Source: an uncultured Prevotella sp.
GTDB lineage: Bacteria; Bacteroidota; Bacteroidia; Bacteroidales; Bacteroidaceae
Direction of reading: 5' to 3'
NCBI GenBank assembly: GCA_934196725.1
Contig: CAKPWR010000050.1
Coordinates: 1 to 20,409, forward strand
DNA: 20,409 nucleotides
Every line of letters starts with the position of its first letter. Within the stretch, counting starts at the first letter, position 1. Of the stretch, positions 13,359-20,409 are shown piece by piece. A program made the translations under genes and the position numbers. Under the pieces are notes generated by a model. It was given only the letters and a program-made list of their open reading frames with translations, made no database searches and was not told the DNA's origin.

Positions 13359-16055
13359 ATGGAACAGAATTTTAAATTCATGTTATATGCAGTGGGTGCG
13401 ATGATTCTTGCACCCCAAACCCTCAGTGCTCAGTCTGTGAACATCGAAGGCTTAGACTCCTTGCGCTTGTCGGGTTCGATAAGTGTAGTAGAACCTGAAG
13501 TCTTGAAGAAGGGAGTGCTCAATAATGCCCTTGATGCCTTGAGCGGACAGACGGCTGGTGTCAATGTCACTACCAATGGTCTTGACCGTATCGCCATGCT
13601 CAATTCCGTCCGGGTTCGTGGAACCACCTCTATCATGGGTGGCAACGACCCATTGGTCATCATTGATGGTGTTACATCAGATGTGGCTACGCTTGCCACC
13701 ATCTATCCGGCTGATATTGAAAGCTTTACTGTATTGAAGAATGCCAGCGAAACGGCACTCTATGGATCCCGTGGTGCTTCGGGCGTTATCCAGGTAAAGA
13801 CCAAGAAGGGTACGGGTAAGGGATTTCAGATTTCTTACGAGGGGAATTACGGCCTCGAGGCGATGTATAAGAGTATGGACATGCTCAATGCCGCAGAATA
13901 CATAGCTGCTGCACAGAAGTATGGGTTGGAGTATAACAACAAGGGATATGATACCAACTTCCGTAAGGCGATTACCCGAACCGGAAACATCCAGAACCAT
14001 TATCTAGCCTTCAGCGGTGGCACTCCTCAGAGCAATTATCGTGCTTCCTTCGGCTATATCGACCATAACACGATCATCCGTAGTAAGGGCTATCGTAATC
14101 TGGTGGCTAAGATTGATGTCACCCAGAAGGCGTTTGGCGATAAGCTGACGGGAGATTTCGGTGTGTTCGGTTCATCATTCAAGAACAATGATATCTTTGA
14201 CAGTCAGATGCTTTTCTATTCTGCCGATGCCATGAATCCTACTTATCCATTCGATAAGCTGAACGGCAGTTGGGTGAAGAATGGGGCTGCATCTCAGGTG
14301 AATCCTCCCGGTGCCCTGCTCAAGGAACGTAATGATACGAAGAACATGAACTTCAATGCCCATCTGAAGTTGAACTATGATATTTCAAACTCTCTGAGCA
14401 TTTCTGCTTTCGGGGCATACAGTTATGCCTCCAATGAGAACAACCAGTTCTGTCCTACCTGGGTCTGGGCGCAGGGCAATCTCTATCGTGGGGAGTTCAA
14501 GAGCGAGAACTGGCTTGCCAATGTATCGCTGAACTATCAGCATTCGTGGGGCATTCATAATTTCAAGGCGATGGTAGGCGCTGAGTATCAGAAGGATATC
14601 CGTACGGGATTTTGGACTTCAGCCAAAGGATTTACCAATAATGATATGTATTACCATAACATAGGTGCTGCCGCGTCCCGACCTTTTGGTGGAACAGACA
14701 GCAACTATGAAGACCCGACCCTGGCTTCTGTGATGGGCAATATCGACTACACCTTATATAATAAGTATAGTCTTTCTGTTTCCATGCGTGGTGACGGTTC
14801 TTCGATGGTAGGTGATGACCACACCTGGGGATTCTTCCCATCCGTCTCTCTTTCCTGGGATATGAAGCAGGAGAAATGGCTTCGTTCTCTCAAGAAAATC
14901 ACCATGCTCAAACTACGCATGGGCTATGGACGTTCGGGCAATCTTGGCGGCATCTCTTCCTATACCACCCTGAATACGGTGCGACAGAACGGTATAGTTT
15001 CTGTAAACAGTTCGCCTACGGTTACGATGGGAATGATCAGCAATAACAATCCTGACTTGAAGTGGGAAACCCGAGCTACCTGGAACTTTGGTGCCGACCT
15101 TGGTTTGTTGAACAACCGTCTGGTTCTGACGGCAGAATATTATTATTCCAAAACCACCGATATGCTCTATGCCTACGATGTGCCGGTTCCGCCTTTTGCC
15201 TATGATAAGCTGTTGGCAAACATCGGTTCCATGAGCAATCAGGGTCTGGAGGTCGGTGTTTCCATCACCCCTGTCCAGAAGAAGGATATGGAACTGAATA
15301 TCAATATGAATCTCTCTTGGCAGAAGAACAAACTCCTCTCCCTGAGTGGTGAATATAAGGGCATGCCGATGTCGGCTGCAGATATCACGGCGATGGGAGC
15401 CTTGTCGGGCGCCGGGCAGCATGGTGGCTACAACAATGTGGTCTATCAGATAGTTGGTCAGCCGCTTGGTATTTTCTATCTTCCTCATTGCAAGGGACTT
15501 GTAGAAGATGGAAACGGACATTATCGCTATGATATCGAAGATTTGGACAAGAACGGAACTGTGGATTTGAGTGATGGCGGCGACCGCTATATCGCTGGTC
15601 AGGCAACTCCTAAGCTGACGCTTGGTTCCAATATCGGTTTCCGTTACCGCGACTGGTATCTCTCATTGCAGATGAACGGAGCCTTCGGACATAAGATATT
15701 CAATGGAACGGGTTTGGCATATACCAATATGTCGAGCTTCCCGGATTATAATGTGCTGAAGGGAGCTCCTGAAAAGAACATTGTTGACCAGAATGTTTCT
15801 GATTATTGGTTGGAGAAGGGAGATTATCTCAACTTTGAGTATCTCACGCTGGGTTATGATATTCCTATCCGAAAGGGAGTAGTACAGTCACTCAGAGTAT
15901 CTGCGAGTGTGCACAATCTCGCCACCATCAGCAGTTACAGCGGATTGACTCCGATGATTAACAGCTACGTGGTCAACAGTACGATGGGTATCGATGATAA
16001 GCGAACCTATCCTGTATTTAGAACCTTCTCGCTAGGTTTGAGTGTTCAATTCTAA
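13359..16055 (+). CDS. SusC/RagA-family TonB-linked outer-membrane protein
   Basis: An 898-residue TonB-dependent channel that imports glycan (or peptide) fragments captured by its SusD partner. The start at 13359 is chosen because it gives a proper signal peptide (MEQNFKFMLY to LSAQS); an upstream in-frame ATG at 13188 would overlap the preceding gene and translate the hairpin elements. The plug domain shows the SusC hallmarks: VRVRGTTSIMGGNDPLVIIDGV (about 83-104) and LKNASETALYGSRGASGVIQV (about 125-145). Near the end, DLDKNGTVDLSDGGDRY and the final phenylalanine (LGLSVQF) are typical. The N-terminal carboxypeptidase-like domain of about 90 residues found in most SusC proteins is missing. 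SusD follows after 20 bp. Confidence 0.95.
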   Translation: MEQNFKFMLYAVGAMILAPQTLSAQSVNIEGLDSLRLSGSISVVEPEVLKKGVLNNALDALSGQTAGVNVTTNGLDRIAMLNSVRVRGTTSIMGGNDPLVIIDGVTSDVATLATIYPADIESFTVLKNASETALYGSRGASGVIQVKTKKGTGKGFQISYEGNYGLEAMYKSMDMLNAAEYIAAAQKYGLEYNNKGYDTNFRKAITRTGNIQNHYLAFSGGTPQSNYRASFGYIDHNTIIRSKGYRNLVAKIDVTQKAFGDKLTGDFGVFGSSFKNNDIFDSQMLFYSADAMNPTYPFDKLNGSWVKNGAASQVNPPGALLKERNDTKNMNFNAHLKLNYDISNSLSISAFGAYSYASNENNQFCPTWVWAQGNLYRGEFKSENWLANVSLNYQHSWGIHNFKAMVGAEYQKDIRTGFWTSAKGFTNNDMYYHNIGAAASRPFGGTDSNYEDPTLASVMGNIDYTLYNKYSLSVSMRGDGSSMVGDDHTWGFFPSVSLSWDMKQEKWLRSLKKITMLKLRMGYGRSGNLGGISSYTTLNTVRQNGIVSVNSSPTVTMGMISNNNPDLKWETRATWNFGADLGLLNNRLVLTAEYYYSKTTDMLYAYDVPVPPFAYDKLLANIGSMSNQGLEVGVSITPVQKKDMELNINMNLSWQKNKLLSLSGEYKGMPMSAADITAMGALSGAGQHGGYNNVVYQIVGQPLGIFYLPHCKGLVEDGNGHYRYDIEDLDKNGTVDLSDGGDRYIAGQATPKLTLGSNIGFRYRDWYLSLQMNGAFGHKIFNGTGLAYTNMSSFPDYNVLKGAPEKNIVDQNVSDYWLEKGDYLNFEYLTLGYDIPIRKGVVQSLRVSASVHNLATISSYSGLTPMINSYVVNSTMGIDDKRTYPVFRTFSLGLSVQF

Positions 16056-16075
16056 ATTCTAAAAATCAGAAAGTT

Positions 16076-17758
16076 ATGAAACGATATAGATTTTTATTTC
16101 TTCTGCTTGCCGGTTTGTCCATGACATCCTGCCTGGACGAACATCCTAAGGATCTGTTGGATGAGGATGCCATCTATGGCTCTGCATCTGATATTTATAT
16201 CAATGCCGTGGCTTCTCTCTATAATTATATAGGTGGAGCTAACGAGAGTGAGGGTATCCAGGGTACCTGCCGTGGCATCTATGATTATAATACGTTGACC
16301 ACCGATGAGGCGATGATTCCTATTCGTGGTGGCGACTGGTATGATGGCGGTCTGTGGAATGCCATGTACCAGCACCGATGGACTGCCGATGACCAGTCTC
16401 TTTATGATACATGGAAGTATATCTATAAGGTTATCGTGCTGGCTAATAAGTCGTTGGATATCATCAGCAACAAGTCGGGGCTGCTTTCTGCCGGTCAGCA
16501 GCAGGAATACCGGGCAGAGGTGAGAGCCATCCGGGCTCTGTTCTATTACTATGCCATGGACATGTTCGGACGTGTTCCATTGACTCTTTCCGGCGATGAG
16601 CAGCTTTATTCCAGCCTGTTCCAGGGGCAGAACAATCGCAGTTCTATCTTCCATTTCGTTTTTCAGGAGTTACAGCAGGTATTGCCTTATCTTCCTGACC
16701 AGCACAGCAATAAGGAAGGCAATTATTATGGCCGCATCACTCAGCCGGTAGTCAACTTCCTGTTGGCTAAGTTGGCATTGAATGCAGAAATCTATATGTA
16801 TGATGATTGGACCCAGGGATATGCGAACCGTCCTAAGGGAAGCGATATCCATTTCTCTGTGCCGGCAGCCTCCGATGCCTCTTTGCACAGTGGCGGTGAG
16901 GTGAAGGAGAAGGGCAGCAAGGAGTTGAATGCCTGGGAAACCTGCATTTATTACTGCAATCAACTGGCAGCAGAAGGTTATGTACTGGAATCGGATGATG
17001 CTTTCAATTTCTCAACGCATAATGAGACGTCGAAGGAGAATATCTTCACGATTCCAATGGATAAGAACATCTATACTAACCAGTTCCATTATCTCTTCCG
17101 CTCTTACCATTATACGCATGGCGGTGCCTTGGGATGGGGTAGTGAGAATGGTACCTGTGCAACGATTTCTACGATGAAGGCCAACCGTTACGGCGAATCT
17201 GATGAGGACACTCGCTGCAGGATGAATTTTGTGGCGGGAGTAGTGAAGGTTGATGGGCATGAACTGTTGATGGATAATGGCAAGCCATTGGAGTATCAGC
17301 CATTCGAGGTGGCTCAGAATCTGACCAACAGCAAGTATATCAAGACAGCGGGAGCCAGAATGGCGAAGTATGAGGTGGATAGAACCTCTTATATGGACGG
17401 CAAGTTGCAAAGCAACGACATCGTTCTTTTCCGTTATGCTGATGTGTTGCTGATGAAGGCTGAGGCAAAGGTTCGAAACGGAGAGAATGGTGATGAAGAG
17501 CTGAATATGATTCGTTCTCGTGTAGGAATGCCTCATCGCAAGGCTACGCTCGATAACATCCTGGAAGAGCGATTGCTGGAGTTGGTATGGGAGGGCTGGC
17601 GCCGTCAGGACCTCATCCGTTTCGGCAAGTTTACCGAAGCCTATGATCTCCGCACCCCACTTCAGGGCGAGTCCTCTGGCTACACCACCGTCTTCCCGAT
17701 TCCTCAGAAATGTATCGATTTGAATAAGGAGCTGGAACAGAATAAGGGGTATAAATGA
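16076..17758 (+). CDS. SusD/RagB-family surface glycan-binding lipoprotein
   Basis: A full-length, 560-residue partner of the SusC just upstream. A signal peptide ends in lipobox MTSC (C19). The N-terminal TPR-like helices run through WKYIYKVIVLANKSLDII and EVRAIRALFYYYAMDMFGRVPL, and the C-terminal SusD hallmarks are intact: LFRYADVLLMKAEAKVRNG, ILEERLLELVWEGWRRQDLIRFGKF and VFPIPQKCIDLNKELEQNKGY. TDEAMIPIRGGDWYDGG (76-92) is part of the region that meets ligand in the family. No glycoside hydrolase follows it, so the target glycan cannot be named. It is co-transcribed with susC, and the operon ends at the hairpin pair 17776-17857. Confidence 0.96.
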   Translation: MKRYRFLFLLLAGLSMTSCLDEHPKDLLDEDAIYGSASDIYINAVASLYNYIGGANESEGIQGTCRGIYDYNTLTTDEAMIPIRGGDWYDGGLWNAMYQHRWTADDQSLYDTWKYIYKVIVLANKSLDIISNKSGLLSAGQQQEYRAEVRAIRALFYYYAMDMFGRVPLTLSGDEQLYSSLFQGQNNRSSIFHFVFQELQQVLPYLPDQHSNKEGNYYGRITQPVVNFLLAKLALNAEIYMYDDWTQGYANRPKGSDIHFSVPAASDASLHSGGEVKEKGSKELNAWETCIYYCNQLAAEGYVLESDDAFNFSTHNETSKENIFTIPMDKNIYTNQFHYLFRSYHYTHGGALGWGSENGTCATISTMKANRYGESDEDTRCRMNFVAGVVKVDGHELLMDNGKPLEYQPFEVAQNLTNSKYIKTAGARMAKYEVDRTSYMDGKLQSNDIVLFRYADVLLMKAEAKVRNGENGDEELNMIRSRVGMPHRKATLDNILEERLLELVWEGWRRQDLIRFGKFTEAYDLRTPLQGESSGYTTVFPIPQKCIDLNKELEQNKGYK

Positions 17759-17775
17759 TAGATTATGTGATATTT

Positions 17776-17806
17776 CTAGCAACACCGCGTTTTACGGGGT
17801 CGCTAG
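17776..17806 (+). repeat. 31-bp CTAG hairpin element, copy 3
   Basis: It reads CTAG, CA, ACACCG, loop CGTTTTA, CGGGGT, CG, CTAG; five of six inner pairs form. It lies 17 bp after the susD stop codon. Its flanks match those of copy 2. Confidence 0.85.
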
Positions 17807-17816
17807 AATGTGACTT

Positions 17817-17865
17817 AAAAAAAAATCTAGCAACGCAGCGTTTCACTGCGTCACTAGATTTTTTT
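17817..17865. terminator. 31-bp CTAG hairpin element, copy 4, acting as bidirectional terminator
   Basis: The core (17827-17857) reads CTAG, CA, ACGCAG, loop CGTTTCA, CTGCGT, CA, CTAG, with a perfect inner stem. Nine As (17817-17825) on the left and seven Ts (17859-17865) on the right extend the stem and give a U-tract in both directions, between the convergent susD and aminopeptidase genes. It begins 20 bp after copy 3. Confidence 0.85.
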
Positions 17866-17913
17866 ATTTTCTTTGTATTGCAAACTGGTTTACAACTGAA
17901 TTTCCTATAGGAA

Positions 17914-19200
17914 TTACAGCTGATAGAACTTGGTGAATGCCTTCACGCAGTATTCGTGGTCGATGACGCTACCGGTTTCGCGGCAACTGTGCATGGCGAG
18001 GATAGCATTGCCCATATCTACGCCCTTCAATGGGATGGAAGAGGCGAGGATGTTGCCCAATGTACTGCCGCCTGCCACGTCACTGTGGTTCACGAAACGC
18101 TGGCAAGGAACACCCGCTGCCTCACAGATGTTGGAGAAGATGGCTGCAGAGACAGCATCGCTGGCATACTTCTGTGCCGCATTAAACTTGATGACGGGAC
18201 CGCCACCCAACTTAGGATGATTCGTAGGGTCGAACTTCTCGCTGTAGTTTGGATGCCAGGCATGTGCATTGTCGGCAGAAATCATGAACGCACGCTCTAC
18301 TGCCTGATAATAAGCCTCTTCTGTACCGCTCTGAGCCAGGGCGATGCGCTGGAGCATATAAGAAAGGAATGGACTTCCGGCTCCCTGCTTGGTCTGAGAA
18401 CCAGTCTCCTCGTTGTCAAAAATAGCGAGAACCTGGGTTGTATCATTGGCATCTGCTGCAATCATCGCCTCTACACCAGCCCAGCACATAGACAGGTCGT
18501 CGAGTCTGCCTGAAGAGATAAACTCATCGTGTACACCGAAGGTGCAGGCAGGAGTGGCATCTGCCAGATAGAGGTCGAAGTCGAGGATATCTTCTTTCTG
18601 GATATTCAGTTCGCCGGTAATCACGTTCATCAGCAGATTCCCCTTCTCCAGTTCATCATTGATGATGCCGAGGATAGGGAGTACATCCTTCTGCTTGCTC
18701 AACTTCACACCATCATTCACCTGACGGTTGAAGTGGATAGCAAGATTGCTGATCTGCAGCAATGGGCGCTGGATATGGAGAAGGAGAGTCTGAGGATTCA
18801 TGGCGTTCTCGCCCTTCACGATGACTCTACCGGCCAGGGTCAGCGGACGGTCGAACCAGGTTGACATGATAGGACCACCATAAACCTCGGTATTCAGTTT
18901 CACGATGCCGCCCTCACAGAGCATCTCGGCATTTGGCTTGATGCGGAAGGTTGGAGAATCGCAGTGGGCACAGATCATGTGGAAGCCTGCATCGGCAAGC
19001 GTCTTCTTTCCGATTTGGAAAGCATAGATGGAAGAGTCGTTCTTGGTCACGAAGAACTTTTCACCAGCCTCTACCTTGCCCAATGGCTCCTGCGGATTGA
19101 TGCGGCAGAAACCATTCTTCTCCAATTCTTCGGAGATATTCTTTACAGCCAGGAAATTCACTGGCGAAGCGTCTAAAAAGGATAATAGTCTTTTAATCAT
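17914..19200 (-). CDS. M18 family aminopeptidase (aspartyl aminopeptidase)
   Basis: A 428-residue cytoplasmic metallopeptidase that removes N-terminal, preferably acidic, residues from peptides. The two-zinc site is complete: H79 in ICAHCDSPTF, D235 in GRLDDLSM as bridging ligand, catalytic E264 and ligand E265 in DNEETGS, D310 in SADNAHAWHP, and H404 in NAILAMHSCRETG. The length is normal for bacterial M18 enzymes and there is no signal peptide. It is a single-gene unit, convergent with susD and divergent from the two-component regulator gene. It looks like a housekeeping gene unrelated to glycan use. Confidence 0.95.
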   Translation of the reverse strand: MIKRLLSFLDASPVNFLAVKNISEELEKNGFCRINPQEPLGKVEAGEKFFVTKNDSSIYAFQIGKKTLADAGFHMICAHCDSPTFRIKPNAEMLCEGGIVKLNTEVYGGPIMSTWFDRPLTLAGRVIVKGENAMNPQTLLLHIQRPLLQISNLAIHFNRQVNDGVKLSKQKDVLPILGIINDELEKGNLLMNVITGELNIQKEDILDFDLYLADATPACTFGVHDEFISSGRLDDLSMCWAGVEAMIAADANDTTQVLAIFDNEETGSQTKQGAGSPFLSYMLQRIALAQSGTEEAYYQAVERAFMISADNAHAWHPNYSEKFDPTNHPKLGGGPVIKFNAAQKYASDAVSAAIFSNICEAAGVPCQRFVNHSDVAGGSTLGNILASSIPLKGVDMGNAILAMHSCRETGSVIDHEYCVKAFTKFYQL

Positions 19201-19257
19201 ATCTTTTTAATTTTTGTTCCATGTAAGTGTCTTGCACTTTTATTCGTTTCTTTTTTG

Positions 19258-19265
19258 CAAAAATA
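19258..19265 (-). promoter_or_regulatory. -7 box for the aminopeptidase gene
   Basis: The minus strand reads TATTTTTG followed by C, a match to TAnnTTTG, 58 bp before the ATG. No clear -33 box is seen. Confidence 0.45.
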
Positions 19266-19447
19266 ATACTTTTTTTCGGAATACGGCTTGCATCTCCTTA
19301 TTTTTTAGTTATTTTAGGGTAAGAAAGCAAAAATAGCAATCGTAAGCAAATTACTTCGTCATATTCTATACCTCTTACTATATCTCGCAAAATAGTTAAA
19401 TAAGCACAAGATTTCGTCTCTTCTGCCGAATTGTCTTTTAAAAATAT
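19266..19447. other. divergent intergenic region, no gene seen
   Basis: This AT-rich stretch separates the aminopeptidase gene from the regulator gene. No open reading frame with a credible protein, no tRNA and no strong hairpin was found beyond the two promoter boxes at its ends. Confidence 0.5.
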
Positions 19448-19455
19448 TATTTTTG
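19448..19455 (+). promoter_or_regulatory. -7 box for the hybrid two-component regulator
   Basis: TATTTTTG followed by C fits TAnnTTTG, 55 bp before the ATG at 19511. The -33 region is weak. Confidence 0.45.
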
Positions 19456-19510
19456 CAAAGAACAAAGAATAAAAGAAATAATTGAAATAATAATTGGAAT
19501 CATCATCAAA

Positions 19511-20409
19511 ATGAAAAATAAAGGCTTATCATATTTCCTAAGATTGCAGGTTGGTTTCCTGTGGCTCTTGTGCATGGTGCTGTGTTCACAGCTCCATGCT
19601 CAGGAACATTTGACCCGCAATATGCTGATGTTATCGAATCTCAATACGGACAATGGACTCTCCAGTGCCCGTGTGTATTCGATAGTTGAGGCTGAGGATG
19701 GTGCTATGTGGATCAGTACCAAGCGAGGCGTTGACAGGTACAATGGTCAACAGGTAAGGAACTATACCTTGGCTACGGATATGCAGTTTAGTGATGCCTG
19801 TGGCAGAAACATCAAGTTGACTAAGGATAGCCAACAGCATATCTATGCCTATGATAATAAAGGAAAGATCTATATATATAATAAGGTGAAAGACACATTC
19901 CAACTCCAGGTCAATCTGCTGAATGTGCTTGGAGGAAGTGTGGTGCTCAATGACTTGTTGGTTGATGACAAGGGATGCTTTTGGATGGCATTGGATAGGG
20001 GCGTGTATATGATGGCTCCTCAATCTATTGCTGGTAGCAAAGACAAAACAGCCCCTAGTTCGCCGAACAAAGGAAAATACATTCTGAAGAATACGTATGT
20101 CAATCATATCCGATTCATCGGCAAACAGTTATTGATAGGTTCTCCTTCGGGAGTCTTCGCCTATTCACCGAATGCAGCCCAGCCTAGATTGCTCTTGCGA
20201 GGTTATTCCGTGCTTTCGTCTTATCACGACGTGAAGGCTCATCAGATATGGTTGGGAACTTTTCATCGTGGCATTATCTTGCTCGATGACAGAACCTGGA
20301 AGCCATTGTCTTCTCTCACGCAATTCTCATCCTTATCAGATATTCCGCTCATCCCTGTTCGTTCCATTATCCCCTACGATGCAGCCACCATCTTGATGGC
20401 GGTGGATGG
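19511..20409 (+). CDS. hybrid two-component system, N-terminal sensor propeller, 3' partial
   Basis: The frame is open from the ATG at 19511 to the window end (299 codons seen). A signal peptide (about 1-30, ending LHAQ) is followed by LSNLNTDNGLSSARVYSIVEAEDGAMWISTKRGVDRYNGQQV, the typical first blade of the periplasmic beta-propeller (Reg_prop repeats) of Bacteroidetes hybrid two-component systems. More blades follow with the pattern D-(D/x)-x-G-x-x-W: VDDKGCFWMALDRGVYM, LLIGSPSGVFAYSP and IWLGTFHRGIILLDD. The histidine kinase, receiver and AraC-type DNA-binding parts would lie beyond the window. Such proteins sense a glycan fragment and switch on the neighbouring SusCD genes, so this is the likely regulator of 11951-17758. 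A propeller protein without kinase domains cannot be excluded. Confidence 0.85.
   Translation, partial: MKNKGLSYFLRLQVGFLWLLCMVLCSQLHAQEHLTRNMLMLSNLNTDNGLSSARVYSIVEAEDGAMWISTKRGVDRYNGQQVRNYTLATDMQFSDACGRNIKLTKDSQQHIYAYDNKGKIYIYNKVKDTFQLQVNLLNVLGGSVVLNDLLVDDKGCFWMALDRGVYMMAPQSIAGSKDKTAPSSPNKGKYILKNTYVNHIRFIGKQLLIGSPSGVFAYSPNAAQPRLLLRGYSVLSSYHDVKAHQIWLGTFHRGIILLDDRTWKPLSSLTQFSSLSDIPLIPVRSIIPYDAATILMAVD

Overview
The window reads as chromosomal DNA of a Prevotella/Segatella-type member of the Bacteroidales. The evidence is a SusC/SusD pair next to the sensor end of a hybrid two-component regulator, TonB-dependent receptors, MCE and amidase genes in tandem, few Shine-Dalgarno sequences, and repeated promoter boxes of the Bacteroidetes form TAnnTTTG. 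Genus is inferred from general character, not from a search.

Layout. (1) 1-2534 (+): kduI, which runs off the left edge and carries a secretion signal, followed by an ExuT-like hexuronate transporter; together these are a uronate-use pair. (2) 2554-2661: a long A/T-rich inverted repeat between convergent genes, then an FMN nitroreductase (-). (3) 3620-6905 (+): a stand-alone protein resembling the C-terminal domain of a B12-dependent ribonucleotide reductase, folB, a secreted cell-wall amidase with a 12-residue tandem repeat, and an MCE/MlaD protein. (4) 6906-7214: a gene-free stretch with a large hairpin, a perfect DnaA box, an AT-rich block and the dnaA promoter, followed by dnaA; this is a candidate oriC. 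(5) 8744-11749 (-): a TonB-dependent receptor followed by a PnuC-family transporter, probably one operon for uptake of a vitamin or nucleoside, with its own promoter. (6) 11951-17758 (+): a SusD-SusC-SusD sandwich in which the first SusD is a shortened paralogue of the second. (7) 17914-19200 (-): an M18 aminopeptidase. (8) 19511-end (+): the N-terminal propeller of a hybrid two-component system, probably the regulator of the SusCD locus.

The most unusual signal is a family of four 31-bp hairpin elements arranged in two pairs (13231-13311 and 17776-17857), one pair after each susD copy and so bracketing the susC-susD unit. All four keep CTAG ends and a CGTTTYA loop, while the inner stem changes by compensating substitutions; one stem position shows all four Watson-Crick pairs. 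This points to a structure under selection, such as a REP-like mobile hairpin, a terminator/attenuator, or both. Other points of interest are the exported KduI, the SusD paralogue that has lost two internal blocks, the free-standing RNR domain, and the dnaA promoter embedded in a terminator-like stem-loop.
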